DNA from: Paludibacteraceae bacterium
Lineage (GTDB): Bacteria > Bacteroidota > Bacteroidia > Bacteroidales > Paludibacteraceae
Direction of reading: 5' to 3'
NCBI GenBank assembly: GCA_016937795.1
Contig: JAFGVV010000046.1
Location: forward strand, 1 to 64,000
Length of the DNA stretch: 64,000 bases
Positions within the stretch are counted from its first letter, which is position 1. Every line of letters begins with the position of its first letter. Position numbers and translations under genes: made by a program. Under the pieces are notes generated by a model, which saw nothing but the letters and a program-made list of their open reading frames with translations, was not told the origin of the DNA and searched no databases. This document shows, in pieces, positions 34,461 through 43,630 of the stretch.

Positions 34461-34502
34461 AGATATACTATCGTAATAAATCACACAAAAAGAAACATAG
34501 CC

Positions 34503-35180
34503 ATGTACACCGAACGCGATGCCCAACGCATAATGACCACCGGCGCTTTTGCTGCGTTGACAATTGTATTGATAATTCCTGTGCAAATAGTCATTTTCAG
34601 CCTGTATCCCCCACCCGACACTATCGAAGGTTTTTTTGCCGTTTTCGCCCAAAGCAAATGGCTGGGCTTGCTGAGTCTCGATTTGCTATATTACCTCAAC
34701 AATGCATTACTGTCGCTGGTATATCTCGCACTGTTTGTGGCATTGCGTAAAGTCAACTACAGCGCCATGCTTATTGCATTGATGCTGGGTCTGATTGGTA
34801 TTGCCGTGTATTACAGTTCGTCGGTAGGTTTCGAAATGCTGGCACTAAGCAAGGACTTCGAACAAAGCAGTTCTGCTGAAACAAGTCAGCAAATTCTTGC
34901 AGCCGGACGAGCCATACTTGCACGCTACAAAGGCAGTGCATTCGATGTATATTACGTGCTGAACGCCGTAGCTCTGATTATTATATCACTTGTCATGTTT
35001 AAGCCTAACCGCTTCGGTCGTGCTGCCGCTGTATGGGGACTTATAGCCGGTATTTTTATGATTATTCCCTCCACAGCAGGTACTATAGGACTCGTATTTT
35101 CACTCATTTCATTAATCCCATGGGCTGTATTTTCAGTCATTATTGGCATAAAAATGTTACGACCAGAAACTTCAATCTAA
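34503..35180 (+). CDS. DUF4386-like membrane protein
   Basis: A 225-residue integral membrane protein with about six hydrophobic helices (15-40, 55-75, 82-105, 110-130, 160-185, 195-218). The start YTERDAQRIMTTGAFAALT and the PPDTIEGFFAVFAQSKWLGLL segment resemble DUF4386-type proteins, whose role is unknown. It follows the DUF1905-like gene at 42 bp. No enzymatic motif is visible. Confidence 0.65.
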   Translation: MYTERDAQRIMTTGAFAALTIVLIIPVQIVIFSLYPPPDTIEGFFAVFAQSKWLGLLSLDLLYYLNNALLSLVYLALFVALRKVNYSAMLIALMLGLIGIAVYYSSSVGFEMLALSKDFEQSSSAETSQQILAAGRAILARYKGSAFDVYYVLNAVALIIISLVMFKPNRFGRAAAVWGLIAGIFMIIPSTAGTIGLVFSLISLIPWAVFSVIIGIKMLRPETSI

Positions 35181-35247
35181 AGCAACCGGAATTTTAAACC
35201 TCACAGCGGCTTCAGAAGCCCCCAAAGCCCGATTCCAGAGTAAGGGT

Positions 35248-35316
35248 CTTACACACTACTGTGTAACACCCTTACGCACTACCTTGTAAGACCCTTACGC
35301 ACTACTGTGTAAGACC
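35248..35316 (+). repeat. Three 23-bp palindromic direct repeats
   Basis: Units CTTAC(A/G)CACTAC, (TGTGTAA or CTTGTAAG)ACC at 35248-35270, 35271-35293 and 35294-35316. Unit 3 has TTACGCACTA against TGTGTAA, so each can fold back. The remaining bases of the 420-bp spacer (35181-35600) hold the promoter at 35548-35555 and nothing else that I recognise. Confidence 0.85.
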
Positions 35317-35547
35317 ATTACTCTAAACTTGCTATTAATGCTAACTCATATTTCTGTTCCCGACAACTACCAGCCCCTTTATTATTACACGCTACAGCAC
35401 TCCAATATCGGGCTATAGCACCTACAACGTCATATTAGGGGGAAGCCAAACATTTTCAACCCTTTAATTGTTATAACACTGCAATCGTTTGCAACGATTT
35501 GTAAGAAAAAATACCACAAGACAAAAACTGCATCGTAATAATATTTT

Positions 35548-35555
35548 TATATTTG
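35548..35555 (+). promoter_or_regulatory. Promoter -7 box TATATTTG
   Basis: Exact TAnnTTTG, 46 bp before the start of the next T9SS cargo gene; -33 element not clear. Confidence 0.5.
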
Positions 35556-35600
35556 CAGGATTGTATTATTTAATTTGAGAACCATTAAATTTTGAGAAAT

Positions 35601-38324
35601 ATGAGAAAATTTACGTTGGTATCATCCAACTCAAAAAAAGAATTTATTAGTTTTTTTTCGAAAATTATTTTATCAATAGTATTATTGTTGATTACTCAAT
35701 ATACTTTTGCAGATGGTCAAATAGGTTACAAAGGAATTAAAATAAACAAGCAAGGAACCTACACATGGTATAAAGCTCATAATGTACCTTGGGGATATAA
35801 TGGGTGTGATGATTATCAATTTAACAGCAAAACTGATTTTGAAGGACAGAATTTCGGGACATTAACATCAACAGATGTACTACAAATTTCCGGTTTTGCA
35901 GTTGTTGGGTGGACTAATAGTAATGATTGGGTTGCAGGAAAATTATTGTATAAAATCTGGTTAGAAGGGAGTACAGAACCAAGTTCATGGTCAGAAATTT
36001 TTATTGGTAATTATGGCAATTCAAATGGGGCCTCACAAGTTGTTTGTACTTCGGGAATTGATCGAGTTGTAGGCTATGACAACGGAACGACCAATATTAA
36101 CCCAGGAGCACCAGGTAATTATAATTTTAAAATTCAGGCATTGGGTAGGATGCAATATACTGAAGGGAGCTTTAATGTAAATGATGGTACTGAAGTTACT
36201 GCAACATTTACAATTACATCATCAATGACAGATAATTTCCGTTCAAAATCGAACGGAAGCTGGAGTACTGCAAGCTCATGGGAGTCGTCAGCTAATGGAA
36301 TCAATTGGACAACTTCGACATTAACTCCAGGCTCTTCTGCATCATCAATTACAATTCTTAATGGTCATAACATAACATTGGATGGAGATGTAACCATACC
36401 AAGTCTTAGCATTAATTCTGATGCAACTTTTACAGCATCTGATGCCACAGCTCGCACACTCACTATTACTAAATCAACAAGTGGTCCTACAACTACATTA
36501 TCCAATAGCGGCACCTGGGCAAACAGTACAGGAGGAAGCACGGTTGTATTTACGGGCGCTCCATCGTCGGGCGATGCTATACATGCAATTACAGGGACAA
36601 TTCCTTTTCAAAAAGTAATTATCAATAAAACCGATGGTTCTTCAAATGTAGGTGCAGGTTTTGCCGCAAACTGTTCGGTTTCGCAATCATTAGAGATTGG
36701 TACCGGTGGTTTCGTGTCAACTGACCCTCCTGCTTCTTTTTATGGCTCAAATGCCGTTTTAAAATTTAATCAGGGAACCGGTGCAAACTATTATATAAAT
36801 CCCGGAGATAAAACATGGTCCACTACAGTCATTCCAAACAGCATTACCATTAATTCAGGTACTGTAACTGTAAATGAAAACAGGACAGCTACAGGTACAT
36901 TAATAGTGGACAACGATGCGAACTTAGTTGTAAACGAAAGCAAACAACTTACAATTGACACATTAACCAATAACGGCACATTTACATTAAAAAACGGTGC
37001 GACAGCCCTAACCACAATAGTTGGAGGCTCAGGCACAACCAATGTCGAACAATCCCTCACTTCCGGTCGTCAATGGTGGTATTTGTCAAGTCCGGTAAGT
37101 GCAGCTCAAACAACCACTTTCAATACCAATAGTAACAAAATTGGATATTATAACGAAGTAACAGCTACATACACTGATCCGATTACAGCACCTGAAAGTA
37201 TGACCGTAGGAAAAGGTTATGTAGTAAAATTTGCGGACACCTATGCCCGGACTATCACTTTCACCGGAGGTTCGTTAAACAACGGCGATATTACCATCAC
37301 TCCTACCCGCACAGGAACAGAAAATGCTAAACGCGGTTTCAATCTGATTGGCAATCCTTATCCATCATATATCGATTGGGATTTATTACATGCCGATGCA
37401 GCTACTTCGAATATGCGTGATGCCATTTGGTTTAGAACAATGGATGGTACAATGACCTTCCATACTTACGGCGATGGCGAAGCAGTGCCAATAACTTCCG
37501 GTGTAACAGGTAAAATAGCTCCCATGCAGGGTTTTTGGGTAAAAGTGCATGCCGATGGTAGTAATGGATCGCTTACTTTTAGAAACACACATCGGTCACA
37601 CTATGCTGAAACGGGTTATAATCCTCTGAAAGTAAAAGCTGCGGACGATCGCCAACGGGTACGTTTGGTTCTGTCGGATGGCACAAACAGCGACGAAACG
37701 CTGATAGTAGGAAAAAGCTATGCCAGCGACAGTCAGGATGCTTACGACATTGAAAAAATGAGTAACGAAAGTGCTGATATCAGCGAAATATACAGTATGA
37801 TGGGTACAGAAGCAATGGTGATTAACTCGGTAGCGCCGATTACAGCCGGCAAAACTGTAGCTCTCGGCATTCGTTCCACAAGCGAAAAAGCCTATAGCAT
37901 TACTGCTTCTCAGTTACAGAACATCCCAACGGATGTACGTGTGATATTGGTGGATGCGGAGGCAGAAACCGAAACCGAACTGAGCGAAGGACTGTCGTAC
38001 AATTTCGTGGCGTCAGCTGGTGCTTTGAACAACCGCTTCAGCATTCAGTTTCGCAGTCCGGGTGCCACCACACAAGTGGACAATGACTCAAAAAATAAGA
38101 TATTAGTGTATAGCAACAGTCAGCAACAAATTGAAATTATCAGCACCGAAAGTCTGCCGGCAGGCACACAAATCCGTGTATTCAATGCTGCAGGACAAAC
38201 AATTGCACAAATGCAGGCCGCAGGAAACCGCATAAGCATACCCGCATCAATAAGTAAGGGCGTATACTTCTGCCATATCGAAAATACAAACCAAAACCTT
38301 CAATACAAAGTAATTGTTCGCTAA
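35601..38324 (+). CDS. Secreted T9SS cargo protein
   Basis: A 907-residue exported protein starting MRKFTLVSSNSKKEFISFFS, with a hydrophobic signal segment to about residue 37 (YTFADG). Residues about 38-205 look like a compact adhesive domain with Trp- and Gly-rich strands (TWYKAHNVPWGYNGCDD); then a repeat-rich beta-helix-like zone; then the same WWYLSSPV and NLIGNPYPSYIDWDLL module (about 485-760) as in the 29953 gene; then a type-A sorting domain (IRVFNAAGQTIAQM, then PASISKGVYFCHI). The two cargo proteins are clearly paralogous over their C-terminal half. Function is unknown; surface adhesion or binding is a guess. The frame is open from a TTG at 35592; ATG 35601 is preferred. Confidence 0.85.
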   Translation: MRKFTLVSSNSKKEFISFFSKIILSIVLLLITQYTFADGQIGYKGIKINKQGTYTWYKAHNVPWGYNGCDDYQFNSKTDFEGQNFGTLTSTDVLQISGFAVVGWTNSNDWVAGKLLYKIWLEGSTEPSSWSEIFIGNYGNSNGASQVVCTSGIDRVVGYDNGTTNINPGAPGNYNFKIQALGRMQYTEGSFNVNDGTEVTATFTITSSMTDNFRSKSNGSWSTASSWESSANGINWTTSTLTPGSSASSITILNGHNITLDGDVTIPSLSINSDATFTASDATARTLTITKSTSGPTTTLSNSGTWANSTGGSTVVFTGAPSSGDAIHAITGTIPFQKVIINKTDGSSNVGAGFAANCSVSQSLEIGTGGFVSTDPPASFYGSNAVLKFNQGTGANYYINPGDKTWSTTVIPNSITINSGTVTVNENRTATGTLIVDNDANLVVNESKQLTIDTLTNNGTFTLKNGATALTTIVGGSGTTNVEQSLTSGRQWWYLSSPVSAAQTTTFNTNSNKIGYYNEVTATYTDPITAPESMTVGKGYVVKFADTYARTITFTGGSLNNGDITITPTRTGTENAKRGFNLIGNPYPSYIDWDLLHADAATSNMRDAIWFRTMDGTMTFHTYGDGEAVPITSGVTGKIAPMQGFWVKVHADGSNGSLTFRNTHRSHYAETGYNPLKVKAADDRQRVRLVLSDGTNSDETLIVGKSYASDSQDAYDIEKMSNESADISEIYSMMGTEAMVINSVAPITAGKTVALGIRSTSEKAYSITASQLQNIPTDVRVILVDAEAETETELSEGLSYNFVASAGALNNRFSIQFRSPGATTQVDNDSKNKILVYSNSQQQIEIISTESLPAGTQIRVFNAAGQTIAQMQAAGNRISIPASISKGVYFCHIENTNQNLQYKVIVR

Positions 38325-38358
38325 GCGAGCTATGTAAAACGCAAAAACGAAACATATT

Positions 38359-38532
38359 ATGAAAATACAGGAAAATAACATACAACAAAAAGAATATCAG
38401 GCACCACAGATTTACCGCATAGACCTCGATCGCGAAATATCGCTGCAACTCGAATCTCTCAATCCGATGGGAGAACCAGAGTGGGCAGCCTACGATGACT
38501 ATCAGACAGATGAGTGGGCTAATTTAGATTAA
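38359..38532 (+). CDS. Small acidic peptide, same family as 33588
   Basis: A 57-residue acidic peptide not previously in a long frame. APQIYRIDLDREISLQLES (residues 15-33) matches ITPEIELIVLDNEISLAMES of the 61-residue peptide; the tail is rich in Asp, Glu, Tyr and Trp (EPEWAAYDDYQTDEWANLD). No signal peptide, no membrane part. It starts 34 bp after a T9SS cargo gene and is ended by a strong terminator, so it is probably made from the cargo transcript. Leader-like precursor, secretion helper or cytoplasmic factor are all open. Confidence 0.75.
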   Translation: MKIQENNIQQKEYQAPQIYRIDLDREISLQLESLNPMGEPEWAAYDDYQTDEWANLD

Positions 38533-38573
38533 TATAGCTATTTTTTCATAAAACTTTCTATCACTATCACAAC

Positions 38574-38622
38574 GAAAGCAGAGCTATTATTCTGAAAGGA
38601 ATAATTTGCTCTGCTTTTTTTT
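38574..38622 (+). terminator. Terminator of the cargo/peptide unit
   Basis: AAAGCAGAGC and GCTCTGCTTT form the outer stem, AATTATTCC... and TTATTCTG the inner one, then eight T. Confidence 0.85.
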
Positions 38623-38643
38623 ATAATAATACATTAAATAAAC

Positions 38644-38689
38644 CTACTGACCGACTAAACATCTGAGGTTCTTCGATACGATCTGAATT
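38644..38689 (+). repeat. Dispersed repeat shared with 3952-4004
   Basis: CTACTGACCGACTAAACATC, then TGAGGTTCTT and GATCTGAAT. Lacks the GC-rich palindrome of the other copy. Confidence 0.65.
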
Positions 38690-38760
38690 AAACTCCCTAA
38701 ATCCTCCACCCACAACAAAGTTTGAATATCATTGATAATTCCAATATTTGCAGGCGTAAC

Positions 38761-38778
38761 TCCCCTTTAGGGGGTGGG
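38761..38778 (+). repeat. CCCCTTTAGGGGG palindrome at the end of the hydrolase gene
   Basis: TCCCCTTTAGGGGGTGGGGG. It supplies the stop and the last codons (ITPTP) of the next minus-strand gene. Same family as 24000-24026. Confidence 0.7.
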
Positions 38779-39615
38779 GGTTATCTCCTCAAACCGGAGG
38801 GTTTTCGACACCTTAAATTTATTATACTGTTTCTCTACCAGGCAGCATTCGGTATAAGCATCGTGTTCGAAAAGAAGTATTTGTTGTTTTTCGGCGGCTT
38901 CTTCGAGCATACGTTGTTTATCCGTCATGGCGTCGAGCGGGAAAATGTCGTATGACGAAAGCCAGGCCACAGGCACATTGGCTGCGAGCGGAATCACATC
39001 GCCACAATAAACGAGCGTTTGTTGAGCCATTTTCACATACACAGCTATTTGCCCCACCGTATGTCCATTAAAAAGGCGTAGCTCCACGCCATTAGTCAAT
39101 ACCAAATCGCGGCTTACTTTCTGTAGTTTTCCGGCATTTTCTATAGGCAGCATATTTTCACTGAAGTACGAATCGCCCTCACGCACATTCGGGTTCAGAA
39201 AATTCTGCCACTGTGCATCGCCCACCCAGTGTGTGGCATTGGGAAAAACAAGCTCCACAGCCGATTTGTCAGCATTGTAACGGGTAGCTCCGCCACAATG
39301 ATCGAAATGCAAATGTGTAAATACCACATCCGTAATATCTCCGCAGGTATATCCGATTTTTGCCAGTTCGTCCGGAAAGTTAATCACACCTTCGAAACCA
39401 TAATACTTCAGATAATCGAGCTGCTTGTCGCCTGTCCCGGCATCTACCAAAATGCGACGGTCGCCCGTATCCACCAGCAAACAACGCATATGTAGTTTGC
39501 AAAAGTTATTTTCATCGGCAGGATATCGTTTCTGCCATACTTTTTTGGGTACCACTCCAAAGGCCGCTCCACCATCCACATGGAACGAGCCTGCTTCTAT
39601 TTTGTGTAGTTTCAT
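38767..39615 (-). CDS. Metallo-beta-lactamase-fold hydrolase
   Basis: A 282-residue MBL-fold hydrolase, probably a lactonase- or glyoxalase-like enzyme. The zinc motif HLHFDHCGG (about 110-118) is complete, with MLPIEN, a third metal His in NGHTVGQI and a fourth ligand near the end (FEHDAYTE). The N-terminal LVDTGDRRILVDAGTGD is the usual start of the fold. It acts on an unknown ester or lactone. The gene is alone, convergent with the peptide unit, and its last codons come from a CCCCTTTAGGGGG repeat, so its natural end may have been altered. Confidence 0.88.
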   Translation of the reverse strand: MKLHKIEAGSFHVDGGAAFGVVPKKVWQKRYPADENNFCKLHMRCLLVDTGDRRILVDAGTGDKQLDYLKYYGFEGVINFPDELAKIGYTCGDITDVVFTHLHFDHCGGATRYNADKSAVELVFPNATHWVGDAQWQNFLNPNVREGDSYFSENMLPIENAGKLQKVSRDLVLTNGVELRLFNGHTVGQIAVYVKMAQQTLVYCGDVIPLAANVPVAWLSSYDIFPLDAMTDKQRMLEEAAEKQQILLFEHDAYTECCLVEKQYNKFKVSKTLRFEEITPTP

Positions 39616-39712
39616 TTATTGTTATTTATTATTTCGTGTTACAGTTTACATGTTTCATAGTTTCGGGTTTGATCATCACATCATCACTCCGCTTCGACTA
39701 AGTTTTTTTTAT

Positions 39713-39720
39713 TACCTTTG
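39713..39720 (+). promoter_or_regulatory. Promoter -7 box TACCTTTG
   Basis: Exact TAnnTTTG 54 bp before the start of the Mur-like gene. Confidence 0.55.
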
Positions 39721-39773
39721 TAGGTGTTTTTCTTTCAGGTACAAAAATAAGAAAAAACTTTATCAGGTCAACC

Positions 39774-41123
39774 ATGCAAAAAGTACACTTTACGGGCATA
39801 GGAGAACCAATAATGCTTGAAATAGCCATAGCATTAAGCCGAAAGAATAGCTTTTCGGTAAGTGGTTCGGACGATACTTTCGAAGGATCGTCGTATTCAC
39901 GACTTATCGAGAGTGGTTTGTGGCCCGAAAGCCCTGGCTGGCATGCAGACAGAATTCATAAAAATCTGAGCGCAATAGTAATTGGCAAACATATTAATGA
40001 AAACAATCCTGAATGGCAAAAAGCTCGTGAACTGGGACTAAAGATATATAGCTATGCGGAGTTTATGTTTCAGCAAACCCGTAGCAAAACGCGCATAGTG
40101 GTAAGCGGAAGTCATGGCGTGTCAACTGTAGTAGCCATGATACTGCATGTGCTGCGAAAAGTAAAAATGCAGGCTGACTATCTGACAAGTATTCAACCCA
40201 CTGAAAACGATCCCAAAGTACTCCTGAGCTACGAATCGCGTATTGCTGTATTCGAGGACCAGCAAGCCGATGGGAATACAGGAACAATGTTTCAGGCCTG
40301 CAAACCACATATTGCGGTACTCACAGGCATCGCCCCTCACAATGCTGCAATTTATCTTGACTTTGGTGAGTTTATTCAGAAATTACATAAGCTTACCGAA
40401 CAAATGGAAGTGCAGGGCAGACTTATATACAATAGCACCGACGATAATCTGAATGAAATTGTGAGCCACCTGCGGCGGGACATTGTGGCCTTCGCATGCG
40501 AAAAACCGGATTCGGAGATTCGCCACCAAACCACTTACCTGAAAACAAGAAAGGCCGACATTGCCTTACAGGTATTCGGAACGCACAACCTGCTCAACCT
40601 CGAAGCAGCTCGTTTGGCTTGCCGACAGATAGGCATTTACGACGATCAGTTTTACAAACACATTGGTGATTTTGCAGGACTTCCCGGACGCCTCACACGT
40701 ATGCCTTATGGCGAAAAGCATACTGTATATGCCGACAGCTCAAATACGCCTGCCAAACTCAAGACTGCTGTACGGGCCGTAAAGGAGCAACACAAAGAGC
40801 AAAAACTGATAGCCTGTTATGCGCTGACCGACAAAAACAGCCTGAATACCGACTTTCTGCCCCTCTATAACTCGTCGATGCGTTTTGCCGATGTGGCTAT
40901 AGTGTATTATCCACCCACTGTATCGAAACAATACGGGTTGGAAGCTCTGACCAATGAAGATATCAGAAAATCCTTTGGCGACAAGCCTCCAATAAACATT
41001 GTGAACGACAAGGAAAGTCTTATCAGCCTGACAGAAACACTCGTAAAAGAGGACGCAATATTTATCTTTGCAGGCCCCAACAATTTCCACAACGAAATCA
41101 GCGTTGTATTTAAAAAACAGTAA
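39774..41123 (+). CDS. Mur-ligase-like protein with a broken P-loop (Mpl-related pseudoenzyme)
   Basis: A 449-residue protein with the three-domain Mur fold: FTGIGEPIMLEIAIALS at the start, the central ATPase region, and the C-terminal domain. The match in overall order is to UDP-N-acetylmuramate:tripeptide ligase (Mpl), which recycles cell-wall peptides. The catalytic P-loop should read G(T/S)HGKTT; here it is GSHGVST (112-118), so the phosphate-binding Lys is Val116. The next motif, EGDEY in Bacteroidetes Mpl, reads EDQQADGN, and the WDHINVF segment reads PHNAAIY. Full length and in an unbroken frame, so it is expressed but probably does not hydrolyse ATP. It is 20 bp ahead of the deaminase gene. 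Confidence 0.75.
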   Translation: MQKVHFTGIGEPIMLEIAIALSRKNSFSVSGSDDTFEGSSYSRLIESGLWPESPGWHADRIHKNLSAIVIGKHINENNPEWQKARELGLKIYSYAEFMFQQTRSKTRIVVSGSHGVSTVVAMILHVLRKVKMQADYLTSIQPTENDPKVLLSYESRIAVFEDQQADGNTGTMFQACKPHIAVLTGIAPHNAAIYLDFGEFIQKLHKLTEQMEVQGRLIYNSTDDNLNEIVSHLRRDIVAFACEKPDSEIRHQTTYLKTRKADIALQVFGTHNLLNLEAARLACRQIGIYDDQFYKHIGDFAGLPGRLTRMPYGEKHTVYADSSNTPAKLKTAVRAVKEQHKEQKLIACYALTDKNSLNTDFLPLYNSSMRFADVAIVYYPPTVSKQYGLEALTNEDIRKSFGDKPPINIVNDKESLISLTETLVKEDAIFIFAGPNNFHNEISVVFKKQ

Positions 41124-41143
41124 AAACAGTATATAACATAAAC

Positions 41144-41566
41144 ATGGACGAAAAACAGTCACTACTCGACCACAGATATATGCGTATGGCACGCATTTGG
41201 GCCGAGAATTCATACTGCGAACGCCGTAAGGTAGGCGCTTTGCTCGTAAAAAACAAAATGATAATCTCCGATGGTTACAATGGCACACCTTCAGGATTCG
41301 AAAATAAATGTGAAGATGAAAACAATGTGTCGAAAGCATATGTTTTACATGCCGAAGCCAATGCTATCAGCAAAATTGCCCGTTCGCACAATAGCAGCGA
41401 CGGCGCTACACTTTACGTCACCGCGTCGCCATGCATCGAATGCTCGAAACTAATTATACAGGCGGGTATTAAAAGAGTGGTTTACGGCGAGAAGTACCGC
41501 ATTATGGATGGCGTGGAACTGCTTCAACGTGCCGGTATTGAGATTGTGTATCTGGGGGACGAGTAG
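41144..41566 (+). CDS. Deoxycytidylate (dCMP) deaminase family protein
   Basis: A 140-residue zinc deaminase of the ComEB/dCMP type: HAE at 69-71 and the PCIEC zinc motif at 96-100. The N-terminal RYMRMARIWAENSYCERRKVG and DGYNGTPSGFENKCED are typical of dCMP deaminases, which feed dUMP to thymidylate synthesis. The usual allosteric region is short. It is 20 bp behind the Mur-like gene and is followed by a long minisatellite. Confidence 0.9.
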   Translation: MDEKQSLLDHRYMRMARIWAENSYCERRKVGALLVKNKMIISDGYNGTPSGFENKCEDENNVSKAYVLHAEANAISKIARSHNSSDGATLYVTASPCIECSKLIIQAGIKRVVYGEKYRIMDGVELLQRAGIEIVYLGDE

Positions 41567-41587
41567 GTGTTGCGCATGGGTTGGCTG

Positions 41588-41803
41588 ATTGGTTCATTGG
41601 TTCATTGGTTGATTGGTTCATTGGTTCATTGGTTCATTGGTTCATTGGTTGATTGGTTCATTGGTTGATTGGTTCATTGGTTCATTGGTTCATTGGTTGA
41701 TTGGTTCATTGGTTCATTGGTTCATTGGTTGATTGGTTCATTGGTTCATTGGTTGATTGGTTCATTGGTTGATTGGTTAATTGGTTGACTGGTTAATTGG
41801 TTT
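41588..41803 (+). repeat. 27-copy 8-bp minisatellite (ATTGGTTC/G)
   Basis: 27 head-to-tail units of ATTGGTTN, 216 bp. The eighth base is mostly C or G in an irregular pattern (starting C C G C C C C G), with A or T in the last few units. It fills the spacer between the deaminase and the protease genes. Confidence 0.95.
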
Positions 41804-41857
41804 AGTAACAGCACAAACCAATTGTAAATTGTATATTGATAAATTGTAAATAAAAAC

Positions 41858-43477
41858 ATGAATAAAAAAAATATAACGCTTGTTGCTATTGTATTTCTGT
41901 CGATAGTGGCAGGGTTGTTAATGGGTAATTTAATTGCACGCCGATCGCAGCTTCGTGGTTTGCCGGGCGATTATAGTTTTTTAACAAAGAGTTTTAGTAA
42001 AAACAAGTTAGATGAGGTACTTTCGCTCATCGATCAGCAATATGTCGATTCGATTGATGTTGATAAAATGACAGAAGAGATGATGGTCGATTTGATTGCC
42101 AGGCTTGATCCTCACTCGGTTTACATTCCGGCAGCCGACCTCGAAAATGTAAACAGCGAACTCGAAGGTAGTTTCAGTGGTATTGGCGTACAATTCAACA
42201 TTCAGAACGATACCATCACTATAGTATCCGTAATCAGTGGAGGTCCGTCGGAGAAAGTAGGGTTACTGGCCGGCGATCGAATAGTGGAAGTAAACGATAC
42301 TGCATTTACAGGAAAAAAAGTAACCAACGAAAAGGTTATGAAAAAGCTTCGCGGTAAAGCAAACACCAAAGTAAAATTAGGCGTAAAGCGTCATGGCACA
42401 AACGAAAAACTCACATATTCCGTTACACGCGGACAAATACCTGTAAATTCGGTAGATGTGTCATATATTATTGCGCCACAAACAGGATTTATAAAGGTCA
42501 GTAAGTTTGCCGCTACCACCTATAGCGAATTCCTGACAGCCATAGCCGACCTGCGTGCTAAAGGCGCCCGTAAATACATTATCGACCTGCGCGAAAACAG
42601 TGGTGGTTTTATGGATCAGGCTATCAGTATGGTCAATGAGTTTCTGCCTGCCAATCAACTGATTGTATATTCGGAAGGAAAATCGTATCCGCGCTACGAA
42701 GCCCGTGCCAACGGTAAAGGCAGTCTGATAAAAGCGCCCGTAGTTGTACTGATTGACGAGTTTTCGGCGTCGGCCAGCGAAATTTTCGCAGGAGCTATTC
42801 AGGACAATGATCGTGGTATGATAATAGGTCGCCGCTCATTTGGCAAAGGACTTGTGCAACAACAGATGGATCTATCGGATGGTTCAGCCATTCGTTTGAC
42901 AGTAGCACGTTATTATATTCCTTCGGGACGAAGCATACAAAAACCCTATGAAAACGGGAAATCAGAAGATTACGAATTGGATATTCTGAATCGATATATT
43001 CATGGCGAAATTGATAACAAAGACAGTGTACATCTAAAAGACAGCTTGAAATACAGCACACTCAAGGGTCGTACGGTGTATGGTGGAGGTGGTGTTATGC
43101 CCGACTATTTTGTAGCACGCGACACAAGTGAGTATAGCCCTTACCTCAACAAAGTTGTGAACTATGGCTATCTTTATCAATTCGCTTTTCAGTACACCGA
43201 CCAGCACCGTAAAACACTAAGTGCATTTAAAGAATGGCAGAAAATGGAGCAACACCTGCTTTCACAAAAGCTATTACAGGAGTTTGTCATATTTGCCAAA
43301 AGCAAAGGGGTCACACCAACCGCTAACGACCTGAGTGTTTCGGGAGACTTTATACAACGACAGCTAAATGCCTATATCACACGTAATATGATTGGCGAAA
43401 ATGGATTTTTCCCTCTGTTTTACAAAAAGGATAAAACCATTTTAAAGGCTATAGAGATACTGGCAAAAGAAAAATAA
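41858..43477 (+). CDS. ctpA: C-terminal processing protease, S41 family
   Basis: A 539-residue periplasmic or inner-membrane-anchored protease. N-terminal hydrophobic anchor (7-25), PDZ domain (about 105-185) and the S41 domain: IDLRENSGGFMDQA (242-255), the Ser in SASASE (303-308) and the catalytic Lys in SFGKG (Lys330), which form the Ser/Lys pair. The last 100 residues are a helical extension found in Bacteroidetes tail-specific proteases. It cleaves the C-termini of exported proteins. It starts 55 bp after the minisatellite and shows no clear TAnnTTTG box. Confidence 0.93.
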   Translation: MNKKNITLVAIVFLSIVAGLLMGNLIARRSQLRGLPGDYSFLTKSFSKNKLDEVLSLIDQQYVDSIDVDKMTEEMMVDLIARLDPHSVYIPAADLENVNSELEGSFSGIGVQFNIQNDTITIVSVISGGPSEKVGLLAGDRIVEVNDTAFTGKKVTNEKVMKKLRGKANTKVKLGVKRHGTNEKLTYSVTRGQIPVNSVDVSYIIAPQTGFIKVSKFAATTYSEFLTAIADLRAKGARKYIIDLRENSGGFMDQAISMVNEFLPANQLIVYSEGKSYPRYEARANGKGSLIKAPVVVLIDEFSASASEIFAGAIQDNDRGMIIGRRSFGKGLVQQQMDLSDGSAIRLTVARYYIPSGRSIQKPYENGKSEDYELDILNRYIHGEIDNKDSVHLKDSLKYSTLKGRTVYGGGGVMPDYFVARDTSEYSPYLNKVVNYGYLYQFAFQYTDQHRKTLSAFKEWQKMEQHLLSQKLLQEFVIFAKSKGVTPTANDLSVSGDFIQRQLNAYITRNMIGENGFFPLFYKKDKTILKAIEILAKEK

Positions 43478-43549
43478 GCTTTCGACAATTGCCTTTATCA
43501 GGGCGCACACAGCAATAGTATATATCTATACAGCCATAATTACAATCTG

Positions 43550-43581
43550 TTTGATTTATATATTTCTCAATTGTATCTTTG
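43550..43581 (+). promoter_or_regulatory. dps: Promoter of dps
   Basis: TTTG, 20 bp, TATCTTTG: near-consensus Bacteroidetes promoter. Confidence 0.65.
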
Positions 43582-43630
43582 TATCAAAAATAAGAAATAA
43601 CAGTTCAAACATATAAAAAACAAAATCATT

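Noticed and set aside
35248..35316. CRISPR-like array
   Set aside because: Only three 23-bp units placed head to tail without spacers, and no cas genes in the window.
41588..41803. CRISPR-like array
   Set aside because: Units of 8 bp without spacers; this is a minisatellite.
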